Assembly (NCBI RefSeq): GCF_015291645.1
Contig: NZ_CP030055.1
Span: forward strand, 4,898,001 to 4,962,000
Source: Bradyrhizobium sp. CCBAU 53340
GTDB taxonomy: Bacteria; Pseudomonadota; Alphaproteobacteria; Rhizobiales; Xanthobacteraceae
Reading direction: 5' to 3'
Length of the DNA stretch: 64,000 nucleotides
Below, piece by piece: positions 1 through 8,450 of the stretch. Positions within the stretch are counted from its first letter, which is position 1, and each line of letters opens with the position of its first letter. The notes under the pieces were generated by a model, which saw only the letters and a program-made list of their open reading frames with translations, did no database searches and was not told the origin of the DNA. The position numbers and the translations under genes were made by a program.

Positions 1-923
1 AGAATCTCGTTGAGACGGCGCGCAAGCCCATGACCGACGCCCGCGACCAGACGCGACTGCGCGAGCTGCGCGTCCGCCTCGTCCGCGGCGACGGACGCTG
101 TGACGACCGACTGAACCTCGCCGGTCGCGGCCTTGATGATGCGCGCGCGCAGCGTCCACGACTGATCGCGACGCTCCAGCTCGCCGCGCAGCTCGTAATC
201 GGATGATGCGGCGGACGCAGCAGTGCTGTCGCCGCCCTTGGCCGCCAGTCGTGGCGCAACCACGCTGATGTTCTGGATCTTGGCAAAACCATCGGTGAGA
301 CGAGCGGTGACCTCGGCGGCCATCGCCGCGCCGCGCGGGTCGTTGCTGTCGTCAACGATCGGCATCACCGCGAGCCGCGGCGGCGTTCGCCTGAACAGGA
401 GGTCCGGCTTCAGCACGGGTGCGGCGACCGCAAGCCCCATGACGATCACACAGAGCCCGGCCACGGCGGCAACCGTGGCCTGCCGGCTCAAGCCGAACCA
501 GGCGCGCTGTGGCCTTGCGGCGGCGATCTCGGCGGGCGGCGGGGACGCGACCTCGCCGGGCGGGCCCGGTCGGATCTCCTCGGCCTGCGCCGGGTCGGCG
601 GCGGGCACAGCCTCAACCTCCGTCGCCAACAGATAGCCGCCGCCGGAGGCGAGCTTGATCAGCTGCCGCCGCTCGTCGCCGAGCGCGGTGCGGAGCTCGC
701 GGATGCATTGGAACAGGCTGTCCTCGCCGACATGGACGTTCGGCCAGACCGCTTCCATCAGCTCCTGCTTGCTCAGCACCCGGCCGCCGCTGGTGGCAAA
801 GAGCCGCAACATCTCGAAGGTCTTGGGCCGGAGCTTGATCGGCGTGCCATCGGCTCCGCGAAGCTCCGCGCGCTGCTGATCCAGCTCGAAGCCGGCGAAA
901 CGAAGCAAGCTAACCCCCAACAC
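1..923 (-). CDS. Winged-helix transmembrane regulator, CadC/OmpR-type DNA-binding domain (N-terminal part, runs off the window)
   Basis: The first ~100 residues form an OmpR/PhoB-type winged helix: RFAGFELDQQ, LRPKTFEMLRLF, an LSKQELMEAVWP recognition region, and VGEDSLFQCIRELRTALGD, ending in SGGGYLL. A proline/alanine linker and one hydrophobic segment (ATVAAVAGLCVIVMGLAVAAP, about residues 155-175) follow. The C-terminal part then resembles the periplasmic TolB-N-like region of CadC-type one-component regulators (PPRLAVMPIVDDSNDPRGAA). The frame stays open to base 1, so the end is missing. I chose the GTG at 923 because it is in frame just upstream of the domain; the nearby ATG is out of frame and stops at once. 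Divergent from the autotransporter at 1048 with 124 bp between. Control of that gene is possible but unproven. Confidence 0.8.
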   Translation of the reverse strand, partial: MLGVSLLRFAGFELDQQRAELRGADGTPIKLRPKTFEMLRLFATSGGRVLSKQELMEAVWPNVHVGEDSLFQCIRELRTALGDERRQLIKLASGGGYLLATEVEAVPAADPAQAEEIRPGPPGEVASPPPAEIAAARPQRAWFGLSRQATVAAVAGLCVIVMGLAVAAPVLKPDLLFRRTPPRLAVMPIVDDSNDPRGAAMAAEVTARLTDGFAKIQNISVVAPRLAAKGGDSTAASAASSDYELRGELERRDQSWTLRARIIKAATGEVQSVVTASVAADEADAQLAQSRLVAGVGHGLARRLNEI

Positions 924-1047
924 GTCTCTCAAGGCGGCTCATATAGCGGAAGTCTGGCGAAAATGCCCGAAAATCGGGTCTGAAACGCAAATATCAGAAA
1001 CTTTCAGAAAGTAGCCAAGTCCTTATCAGGACACCAATCCCCACCCG

Positions 1048-4000
1048 ATGCGAAGAATCCCATCGAGGACTCGGGACCGCGTGTTGGGGGAAGTGGTGAA
1101 GACCGGGAAAGATTGTTTCAAAGCGACCCGCCGCCTGCGGGCGGCGCTGCTGACGTCGTCGGCGCTGACGTTGGCTTGGGCATTGCCGGCCGCGCCGGCT
1201 CAGGCGCAGGATGCCACCTGGCTGGCCTCGCCGGCGACCAACGTCTACAGCAGCGGCGCCAACTGGGACACCGGCACGGCGCCGACGGGAACCGCCTATT
1301 TCGGTGCGACGAACAGCAGCCACCTGGCGGTCGGCGGCGGCGGCGGCCTCATGGCAGTTGGCGGCTGGACGTTCACCGCTGGCGCGCCAGCCTATACGTT
1401 CGACAACTATAACTTGCATTTCGTGTTCGACGGGGCTGGCATTGTCGCTAATGGCACCAGCGTTACCATCAACAACGCCAACACTGGGTCCCAACTGTTT
1501 TTCCACAACTCCAGCACGGCCGGCAGCGCCGTCATCGCCAACTTGAACAACAACTACACGATTTTCTACGACACCAGCTCAGCCGGCACCGCGTCCATCA
1601 CCAACACTTTCTCCTTCCTGATTTTCCGGGACTCCAGCACGGCTGGCAGCGCATCCATCACCCACAATTCCGGCACCGTCGATTTCGCCGGCTCCAGCTC
1701 GGCGGGAACCGCGACGATCACCAGCAACGCCGGCTTGATATTTCTTGGCTCGAGCACGGCCGGCAGCGCTTCCATCACGAGCTCCGGCATCTTCGGCGCC
1801 ACGGTCTTCATCGAGAACAGCACCGCCGGCAGCGCCTCCATCACCGTCAACAACGCCCTCACGTTCGCCGACAACAGCACCGCCGGCAGCGCCACCCTTC
1901 TCAACAATGCCAGCGGCGTGGTCGATTTCTCGTACACGACGGGGCCCAACGGCGACCACAGGATCAGCGCCGGCTCGATCGCGGGCGCCGGCTCCTACAA
2001 TCTCGGGGCCAACGAGCTGACCGTCGGCTCCAACAATCTCTCGACCGAAGTCAGCGGCGTCATTGCCGACGGCGGCTACAACGGTGGCACCGGCGGCTCG
2101 CTGGTCAAGATCGGCACCGGCACGCTGAAGCTGTCGGGGAACAACACGTTCACGGGCGGCGTCACCCTCAGCGCGGGTGCGCTGGGGCTCGCCAGCAACA
2201 ACGCGCTCGGGACCGGTGTGCTCACGACCTATGGCGGGACCGTCGCCTATGCCGACGGCGTCACCATCGGCAATACGATCGACCTTCGCGGCAGTACGAC
2301 GCTCGATGTCGCCGCCGGCAGCGCGACCCAGGCCGGCGCCATCGGGCAAACCGGCGGCGCGTTCGGCATCGTGAAAACCGGCACCGGCGCGCTGACCCTC
2401 TCCGGCAACAACACGTTCACGGGCGGCGTTACACTCAACGCCGGCACGCTGGGGCTTGCCCACAACAATGCGCTCGGCACCGGCGTGCTGACGACATATG
2501 GCGGGACGATCGCCTATGCAGATGGCGTCGCCATCGGCAATACGATCGACCTTCGCGGCAGCACGACGCTTGATGTCGCCACCGGCGGCGCGACCCAGGC
2601 CGGCGCCATTGGCGAAACCGGCGGCGCGTCCGGCATCGTCAAGACCGGCGCCGGCAGGCTGACCCTGTCGGGCGCCAATACCTATACCGGTGGCACCACC
2701 ATCAACGCCGGCACGTTGCAGCTCGGTGGCTCCGGCGGCGGTGTCGGATCGATTGCGGGGACCGTCACCGTTGGCGCCAGCGGCACATTCGACGTCGTCA
2801 ACGCCGACGCGCGCGGCATCACCAGCATCTCGAACAGCGGGATCACGAACTTCCGCAACAGCAACAGCGCCGGCGGCGCCAACATCACCAATGACATTGG
2901 CTCGACCATCCTCTTCTACGACACCAGCTCCGCCGGTGGGGCCACGATCAACAATACAACCACCACGGCAACGCTGAACTTCCTGAACAGCAGCACCGCC
3001 GGCAGTGCCACCATCACAAACAGCGGCGGATTCAGCTTCTCGAACTCGAGCACGGCCGGCAGTGCGACCATCAACAACATCAGCGACTACATGCATGGCC
3101 AGTTTACCGTTCTGAATTTCCACGACTCCAGCACGGCCGGCCGCGCCAACATCAACAACGACATTTTCTCCACCATCAACTTCCAGGACTCCAGCACGGC
3201 CGGCGGCGCCACGATCACGAATGCGAACGCCGCAAGGCTGAACTTCCTGAACAACGCCACGGCCGGCAGCGCGGCCATCAGCAACACCGGCAACATAAGC
3301 TTCCAGGACTCGAGCTCGGCCGGTAGCGCGACCATCGACAGTGTGGGCTTTATCAACTTCTCCAACGCCGCGAGCGCCGGAAGCGCCCACATCACCGGTG
3401 GCGGAATCGGGTTCACCAATACGAGTACGGCCGGCAACGCGACCATCATCAACAACAACGGTGGGCTCGGGTTCGGAGACAGAAGCTCAGCCGGAAATGC
3501 GACGATCGTCAGCAGCATCAATCTGCAGCTCGCATTTGAGGACAACGCGACCGCGGGCAGCGCCACCATCACCAACAACGGCTCGATGATGTTTCGGAAC
3601 CAGGCCACGGGCGGCGATGCGGCCATCACCATCACCGGCACGGGCTCTCTCTATTTCGGGGAGACCAGCACCGCGGGCCATGCGACGATCCTCAACCACG
3701 GCCAGACCGTGTTCGACGCCACGTCGACGGCGGGAAGCGCCGATATCACCAACGACAGCGCGCTGAGCTTCAGCACCCATGCCACGGCCGGTAGTGCCGC
3801 CATCACGAACAACAGCAATGTGCTGTTCTTGATGTCCTCCAACGCCGGCAACGCGGAGCTGATCAACAGCACCTCGGGCGCCGCCTTCGATTTCTCCAGG
3901 ACATCGGGCGCAAACGGCGACCGCAAGCTCACCGCCGGCTCGCTTTCCGGTCGTGGAGTGTTCGCGCTCGGCGGCAACGAGCTGACGGTCGGCAGCAACA

Positions 4001-5817
4001 ATCTATCCACCACTGTGACCGGCGTGATCGTCGACGGCGGATCCGGCGGCGGCACCGGCGCCTCGCTGGTCAAGGTCGGCACCGGACGGCTGACGCTCTC
4101 GGGCGTCAACAGCTATACCGGCGCGACGACGGTCGACGGCGGCACGCTCGCGGTGAACGGCGATATCACGGCGTCGAGCGGCGTCAGCGTGAACAGCGGC
4201 GGGGTTCTCGGCGGCACCGGCATCGTCGGCAACACGACGATTGCGAGCGGCGGCGCGCTGGCTCCGGGCAATTCCGTGGGCACGCTGACCGTCAGCGGCA
4301 ATCTGACTTTCAGCGCCGGCAGCTCCTACACGGTCGAGGTTTCCGCCGCCGCCGCCGACCGGACCAACGTCTCGGGCACCGCGACGCTCACCGGTGCCAC
4401 GGTGCAGGCGGTGGCGGCGACCCCCGCCAGCTTCCGAAGCCAGACCTTCACCATCCTCACGGCGACTGGCGGTTTCAGCGGGACCGAGTTCGCCGGGCTG
4501 AGTGTCAGCGGCACGTTCAACAGCGCACGCAACCCGCACCTCACCTATAACCTCAACAACGTCTATCTCGTGCTCGATCCTGGCACGCTCATTCTGCCTT
4601 CAGGCAGCAGTGGCAACCAGACCGGTGTCGCCGGCAGCATCAACAAGGCGGTCGAAGGCGGGGCCGCGCCGCCCGTGGGCTTCGATGCGCTGCTCAACAT
4701 GAGCGACGCGCAGCTCGCCCGGGCGCTCAATCAGGTTTCCGGCCAGCCGGGTGCGGCCAGCACGCAGGCGGCGTTCAACGCCATGCAGCAGTTTCTGGGC
4801 ATGCTCGATCCGCTCGGGAACGGAATGGACACCGAGCGCGGCATGACTGGAGGCGCTACGGACGGTGGCACGTTGAGCTATGCCGCCACCGCACAGGGCG
4901 ACGCCAGGGTGCGCGAGGCGTTTGCGGCCGTGACGCCGCGCGAGGCCGGCGACGAGGCCATCGACCGTCGCTGGGGCGTGTGGGCCTCTGCTTACGGCGG
5001 CGCCAGCAATTTGAGCGGCAATGCGGCGGCGGGTTCGAGCTCCACCACCAGCCGCATCTACGGCACCGTGGTCGGCGCCGACTATCGCCTCTCGCCGGAC
5101 ACGCTGGTCGGTTTTGCACTCGGCGGCGCCGGCTTCAATTTCTCCGTCGCGGATGCCCTCGGCGGCGGGCGCGCCGATGTCTTCCAGGCTGGCCTCTATG
5201 CCCGACATAATTTCGGGCCCGCCTATCTCTCCGCGGCGCTAGCCTATGGCTGGCAGGACGTCACCACCGATCGCACCGTGACGGTGTCGGGCACCGACCG
5301 GTTGACCGCCAACTTCAAGGCCAGCACCTTCGCGGGCCGCCTCGAAACCGGCTGGCGCTTCGCACCCATCCCCGCCTCCAGCTTCGGCGTGACGCCTTAC
5401 GCGGCCGCACAAGTGACCACCTTCCATCTGCCCGGCTACGGCGAGACCGCCCTCGTCGGCAGCAACCAGTTCGCGCTCTCTTACGGCTCGCAGGACACGA
5501 CAAATGTCCGTACCGAGCTCGGCACACGCACCGACCAGAGCTTCCTCGTCGACAATGGCTTGCTCACCTTGCGCGGCCGCCTCGCCTGGGCCCACGACAC
5601 CAACACCAACCGCCTCGTCAGCGCCGCTTTCCAGTCGCTGCCGGGCGCAGCCTTCACGGTCAACGGCGCGCAACCTGCCGCCGACTCCGCGCTCGTCGGC
5701 GGCCGCGCCGAGATGAAGTGGCGGAACGGCCTGTCGCTTGCGGGCACCATCGAAGGCGAATTCTCGCGCAGCACGCAGACCTACGCCGGCAAGGGGACGG
5801 TCCGTTACGAGTGGTAG
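1048..5817 (+). CDS. Large autotransporter (type Va) with SSTAGSA-repeat and PATR passenger
   Basis: A 1589-residue secreted/outer-membrane protein. The N-terminus is an extended signal sequence (RRLRAALLTSSALTLAWALPAAPAQAQ, cut near residue 53). The passenger has two blocks of a degenerate ~20-residue repeat centred on SSTAGSAxIxN: 7 copies at about residues 150-290 and 17 at about 600-950. Each block is followed by a homologous cap ending LTVGSNNLST and SLVKxGTG. Passenger-associated transport repeats (GTGxLxLSGxNxxTGGxT) lie near residues 355, 443, 532 and 1010. The last ~280 residues (from about RRWGVWASAYGG) are an autotransporter beta-barrel ending in an aromatic residue (VRYEW), as expected for BAM insertion. 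A GTG at 1096 is an alternative start and keeps the signal peptide. The passenger fold is inferred to be a beta-helix; the ligand is unknown. Confidence 0.9.
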   Translation: MRRIPSRTRDRVLGEVVKTGKDCFKATRRLRAALLTSSALTLAWALPAAPAQAQDATWLASPATNVYSSGANWDTGTAPTGTAYFGATNSSHLAVGGGGGLMAVGGWTFTAGAPAYTFDNYNLHFVFDGAGIVANGTSVTINNANTGSQLFFHNSSTAGSAVIANLNNNYTIFYDTSSAGTASITNTFSFLIFRDSSTAGSASITHNSGTVDFAGSSSAGTATITSNAGLIFLGSSTAGSASITSSGIFGATVFIENSTAGSASITVNNALTFADNSTAGSATLLNNASGVVDFSYTTGPNGDHRISAGSIAGAGSYNLGANELTVGSNNLSTEVSGVIADGGYNGGTGGSLVKIGTGTLKLSGNNTFTGGVTLSAGALGLASNNALGTGVLTTYGGTVAYADGVTIGNTIDLRGSTTLDVAAGSATQAGAIGQTGGAFGIVKTGTGALTLSGNNTFTGGVTLNAGTLGLAHNNALGTGVLTTYGGTIAYADGVAIGNTIDLRGSTTLDVATGGATQAGAIGETGGASGIVKTGAGRLTLSGANTYTGGTTINAGTLQLGGSGGGVGSIAGTVTVGASGTFDVVNADARGITSISNSGITNFRNSNSAGGANITNDIGSTILFYDTSSAGGATINNTTTTATLNFLNSSTAGSATITNSGGFSFSNSSTAGSATINNISDYMHGQFTVLNFHDSSTAGRANINNDIFSTINFQDSSTAGGATITNANAARLNFLNNATAGSAAISNTGNISFQDSSSAGSATIDSVGFINFSNAASAGSAHITGGGIGFTNTSTAGNATIINNNGGLGFGDRSSAGNATIVSSINLQLAFEDNATAGSATITNNGSMMFRNQATGGDAAITITGTGSLYFGETSTAGHATILNHGQTVFDATSTAGSADITNDSALSFSTHATAGSAAITNNSNVLFLMSSNAGNAELINSTSGAAFDFSRTSGANGDRKLTAGSLSGRGVFALGGNELTVGSNNLSTTVTGVIVDGGSGGGTGASLVKVGTGRLTLSGVNSYTGATTVDGGTLAVNGDITASSGVSVNSGGVLGGTGIVGNTTIASGGALAPGNSVGTLTVSGNLTFSAGSSYTVEVSAAAADRTNVSGTATLTGATVQAVAATPASFRSQTFTILTATGGFSGTEFAGLSVSGTFNSARNPHLTYNLNNVYLVLDPGTLILPSGSSGNQTGVAGSINKAVEGGAAPPVGFDALLNMSDAQLARALNQVSGQPGAASTQAAFNAMQQFLGMLDPLGNGMDTERGMTGGATDGGTLSYAATAQGDARVREAFAAVTPREAGDEAIDRRWGVWASAYGGASNLSGNAAAGSSSTTSRIYGTVVGADYRLSPDTLVGFALGGAGFNFSVADALGGGRADVFQAGLYARHNFGPAYLSAALAYGWQDVTTDRTVTVSGTDRLTANFKASTFAGRLETGWRFAPIPASSFGVTPYAAAQVTTFHLPGYGETALVGSNQFALSYGSQDTTNVRTELGTRTDQSFLVDNGLLTLRGRLAWAHDTNTNRLVSAAFQSLPGAAFTVNGAQPAADSALVGGRAEMKWRNGLSLAGTIEGEFSRSTQTYAGKGTVRYEW
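2125..2658 (+). repeat. Two tandem 267-bp (89-codon) near-identical repeats inside the autotransporter
   Basis: The segment starting at LKLSGNNTFTGG recurs exactly 267 bases later (ACAACACGTTCACGGGCGGC at 2141 and again at 2408). The two copies agree over almost the whole unit, including ALGTGVLTTYGGT, IGNTIDLRGSTTLDVA and ATQAGAIG. A third, partial start of the unit follows at 2658. Each unit carries one PATR motif. The high nucleotide identity, including silent sites, points to a recent in-frame duplication. Confidence 0.85.
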
Positions 5818-5926
5818 TCGGCACATCGGCGCTCGGCCATCAGGACTTCGAGACATCACCGGCAGCAATTCAGGCTGCATGATTTCCACGTCGGGCGTCA
5901 CCGACATCAACATTGCCGCTGCTCAC

Positions 5927-5957
5927 GGATTGAGCGAAACAGAGTTGGATTGAGCGA
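5927..5957 (+). promoter_or_regulatory. 11-bp direct repeat across the second autotransporter start codon
   Basis: GGATTGAGCGA occurs perfectly at 5927-5937 and 5947-5957, a 20-bp period. The last A of the second copy is the first base of the ATG at 5957. The repeat carries the only purine-rich stretch near the start (GGATTGAG), so it may serve as a weak ribosome-binding site and its duplicate. Confidence 0.4.
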
Positions 5958-8203
5958 TGCAAATTTTTCCCAGGAACTCATTTTGTTGTCGTCACCCGCT
6001 TCTGCTCATCGCTGCGCTGCTGCCCGCTTTGTCGTGGCACGCGAACGAGGCACGCGCGCAGGCCTGCGTCGGCTCGCCGGTGCAGACCAATCAAACCTGC
6101 AGCAACAGCACCACTTTGATCAACACGAGCACGTTTCTTGGCAACCCTATCGGCCTGCAGGATTCGGCAACGCTGACTCTGACAAATACAGCGACCGGTA
6201 CGATCTCCGGCGTCGTCGCGGGAAGCGCGACCGGCGTTGGAGCTTTTGCCGCTCAGGACGCCAACGTGACCAACGCCGGCACGATCTCCGGCAGCGCGCC
6301 GTCCGCGGGTGGCTATGGCATCGACGCCTACCGGGATAGCAACGTGACGAACTCCGGCACGATCACCGGCACGGGAGCGTACGCCGGCATCGGCATCGCC
6401 GGCACGAATGCCAACGTGACGAACACCGGCACCATCTCCGGCACGGCAGGGACAAGGGGCTACGGCCTCGGCGTCACCGCCAATCGGGACGCCAATGTGA
6501 CGAACTCCGGCACGATCTCCGGCACGGGAGGACCGGGCGGCTACGGCGTCGGCATCTACGCCGTGTCCCACAATGCCAATGTAACGAACTCCGGCAGCGT
6601 CACCGGCACAGCAGCGAACGGCCTCGGCCTCGGCATCTGGGCCAATACGGCCAATGTGACCAACTCCGGCACCATCTCGGGGAGCGTAGTCGGCATCTAC
6701 GCCACCACCGCCAACGTGGCCAACTCCGGCACCATCTCGGGAGGCTCGGTCGGCATCACCACCTCCACCGCCAATGCGACAAATGCCGGTACCATCTCCG
6801 GGGGCCAGGTCGGCATCTACGCCTACAACGCCTCGGTAACGAACTCCGGCATCATTTCTGGACCCATTGCGTTGCAGCTGACTGGCAATGCCGACACGCT
6901 GACGCTTCTGCCGGGCTCGCGCATCATCGGCGCGATCTATTTGGGCGCGGGCGGCGCCGCCGCCGGGCTCGGCGAGCGCAGCCACAGCATCGCGCTCGGC
7001 AGCGGCAACACCGTCAATTTCGGCGGCGGCAACCAGAACCTGACCTTCAATACGCTCGCCGGCGCGACCGTGACCGGCACCGCGCCGTTCGCTGCCTCGG
7101 GCAACCAGGCTGCCGCCATCGACCCCACCTCCTTTGCGGCGAACTGGCGCTCGCTCGCCGATTTCACCCGCGGCGTGTCCGATGCCGTCCCGGTGTTTTC
7201 CGGTGGCACGTCCGGCGGCACTCCGCCGCTCGCCTTCGCAGGACCTGATGCGCCCACGCGTTTCGACGATGTCTTTGCCGCAATTCCCGGACTTGCCTCC
7301 GCCTATGCGAGCGAGGCTGCCGTGTTCAAGGCGCCGACGGCAGCCTATGCCGACGGCACGACCGTGTGGGCCCGCGGCTTTGTCGGCCAGCGCATCCAGC
7401 AGCAGGACGGCGTCCTGCTGCGCACCGCCAATCTGTTCTATGGCGGCATGATCGGCGCCGACTTTGCGGCGCGTCCCGACCTGCGCACCGGACTCTTCCT
7501 CGGCGGCGGCAAGACCCGCACCGGCATCGATCTCAACCAGGGCAGCACCGATTCCGACCTGCTGTTCGGCGGCGCCTATGCCCGCTACGACATCGGCGCA
7601 TCCTTCCTGCACGGCGCGATCCAGGGCGGCAGCTCGCGCAACAGCGCGACGCGCACCATCAACAACAACCTCGTCGCGGGCGGGATCGAGACGGCGAGCG
7701 CGTCCTTCAACGGCTGGTATGTCAGCCCCGAGCTGACCTTCGGTCATCGCTTCGCGCTGGGCCAGCTCGCGGATGCCACCTACACGCTGACGCCGAGCGC
7801 GCGCCTGCGCTATCTCTACGGCGCCTTCGAGGGCTATACCGAAACCGGCACCACCGCGCCGCTGACCGTGGGCGAGCAGACCGCGAGCACCGTCGAGGAG
7901 CGCGGCGAGGTCAAGCTGACGCGCAGCGTGGCGTTCGGTCCGACGAGCCAGCTCTCCACCAGCCTGTCGGGCGGCGTGCTCGGCACGCAGCGCGTCGGCA
8001 GCTCCACCGTCAACGCCGCCCTGCTCGGCCAGGCCATTCCGTTCGCGACGCCCGGTCAAGCCAACGTCTGGGGCGGTTTTGGCGGGCTCGGCCTGGAGTG
8101 GCGCAGCCGCAATGTCAGCCTGTTCGCGGCCGCCGAATATCTGGCGCTGTCGGATAGCTCCAACGTCGTCAGCGGCCGCGCCGGCGTGCGTGTCGGGTTC
8201 TGA
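5957..8203 (+). CDS. Autotransporter with ANVTNSGTISG-repeat passenger
   Basis: A 748-residue type Va autotransporter. A signal peptide (HPLLLIAALLPALSWHANEARAQA, cut near residue 35) precedes about nine copies of the motif ANVTNSGTISG at residues 90-290. Early units are about 27 residues long (glycine/tyrosine-rich spacers) and later ones about 20. The passenger closes with the DTLTLLPGSRIIGAI motif common in this class, then a linker. The last ~280 residues are a beta-barrel beginning near TTVWARGFVGQR and ending VRVGF with a terminal phenylalanine. It lies 139 bp downstream of the first autotransporter, on the same strand. The two share the architecture but not the repeat sequence, so they are paralogous in the barrel rather than duplicates. 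The role of the passenger (adhesion, aggregation) is not evident from sequence. Confidence 0.9.
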   Translation: MQIFPRNSFCCRHPLLLIAALLPALSWHANEARAQACVGSPVQTNQTCSNSTTLINTSTFLGNPIGLQDSATLTLTNTATGTISGVVAGSATGVGAFAAQDANVTNAGTISGSAPSAGGYGIDAYRDSNVTNSGTITGTGAYAGIGIAGTNANVTNTGTISGTAGTRGYGLGVTANRDANVTNSGTISGTGGPGGYGVGIYAVSHNANVTNSGSVTGTAANGLGLGIWANTANVTNSGTISGSVVGIYATTANVANSGTISGGSVGITTSTANATNAGTISGGQVGIYAYNASVTNSGIISGPIALQLTGNADTLTLLPGSRIIGAIYLGAGGAAAGLGERSHSIALGSGNTVNFGGGNQNLTFNTLAGATVTGTAPFAASGNQAAAIDPTSFAANWRSLADFTRGVSDAVPVFSGGTSGGTPPLAFAGPDAPTRFDDVFAAIPGLASAYASEAAVFKAPTAAYADGTTVWARGFVGQRIQQQDGVLLRTANLFYGGMIGADFAARPDLRTGLFLGGGKTRTGIDLNQGSTDSDLLFGGAYARYDIGASFLHGAIQGGSSRNSATRTINNNLVAGGIETASASFNGWYVSPELTFGHRFALGQLADATYTLTPSARLRYLYGAFEGYTETGTTAPLTVGEQTASTVEERGEVKLTRSVAFGPTSQLSTSLSGGVLGTQRVGSSTVNAALLGQAIPFATPGQANVWGGFGGLGLEWRSRNVSLFAAAEYLALSDSSNVVSGRAGVRVGF

Positions 8204-8344
8204 GCACCTGATGGGCAGGATGCAATTCTGCCAGTGTTTTGCCCGACGGGTCAAACACAATTTCGTAAAATCGAAAGTCGCGTTTGCGCTCGACGGCTAC
8301 TGTGCATGGGGTTGATTTGAAGAATTTGCATGCGGACAAGACGT

Positions 8345-8431
8345 CGTCATGCCCGGGCTTGTCCCGGGCATCCACGTTCTTTCGTGCCGCGGGGCAAGGC
8401 GTCGATGGCCGGGACAAGCCCGGCCATGACG
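8345..8431. repeat. Bradyrhizobium-type GC-rich intergenic palindrome pair
   Basis: Two hairpins make up the element: ATGCCCGGG-cttgt-CCCGGGCAT (8349-8371) and TGGCCGGG-acaag-CCCGGCCA (8405-8425). The ends CGTCAT and ATGACG also pair with each other across the whole 87 bp. It sits between the convergent ends of the autotransporter and the polyamine-type binding protein. It may act as a transcription barrier for both, but has no T-tract. Confidence 0.75.
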
Positions 8432-8450
8432 CTGTGGATGCTTCAGCGCC

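Noticed and set aside
1579..3390. Very long open frame on the minus strand opposite the first autotransporter
   Set aside because: It lies antisense to a gene with clear signal, passenger and barrel features. Its composition (Arg, Ala, Gly, Asp, Val) is the usual mirror of GC-rich repeats, with no domain or start signal.
1500..3900. Possible CRISPR-like or tandem repeat array
   Set aside because: The repeats are in-frame coding repeats of an autotransporter, with no fixed spacer lengths.
5978..8260. Long minus-strand frame opposite the second autotransporter
   Set aside because: Antisense mirror of the repeat and barrel codons; no motif, no ribosome-binding site.
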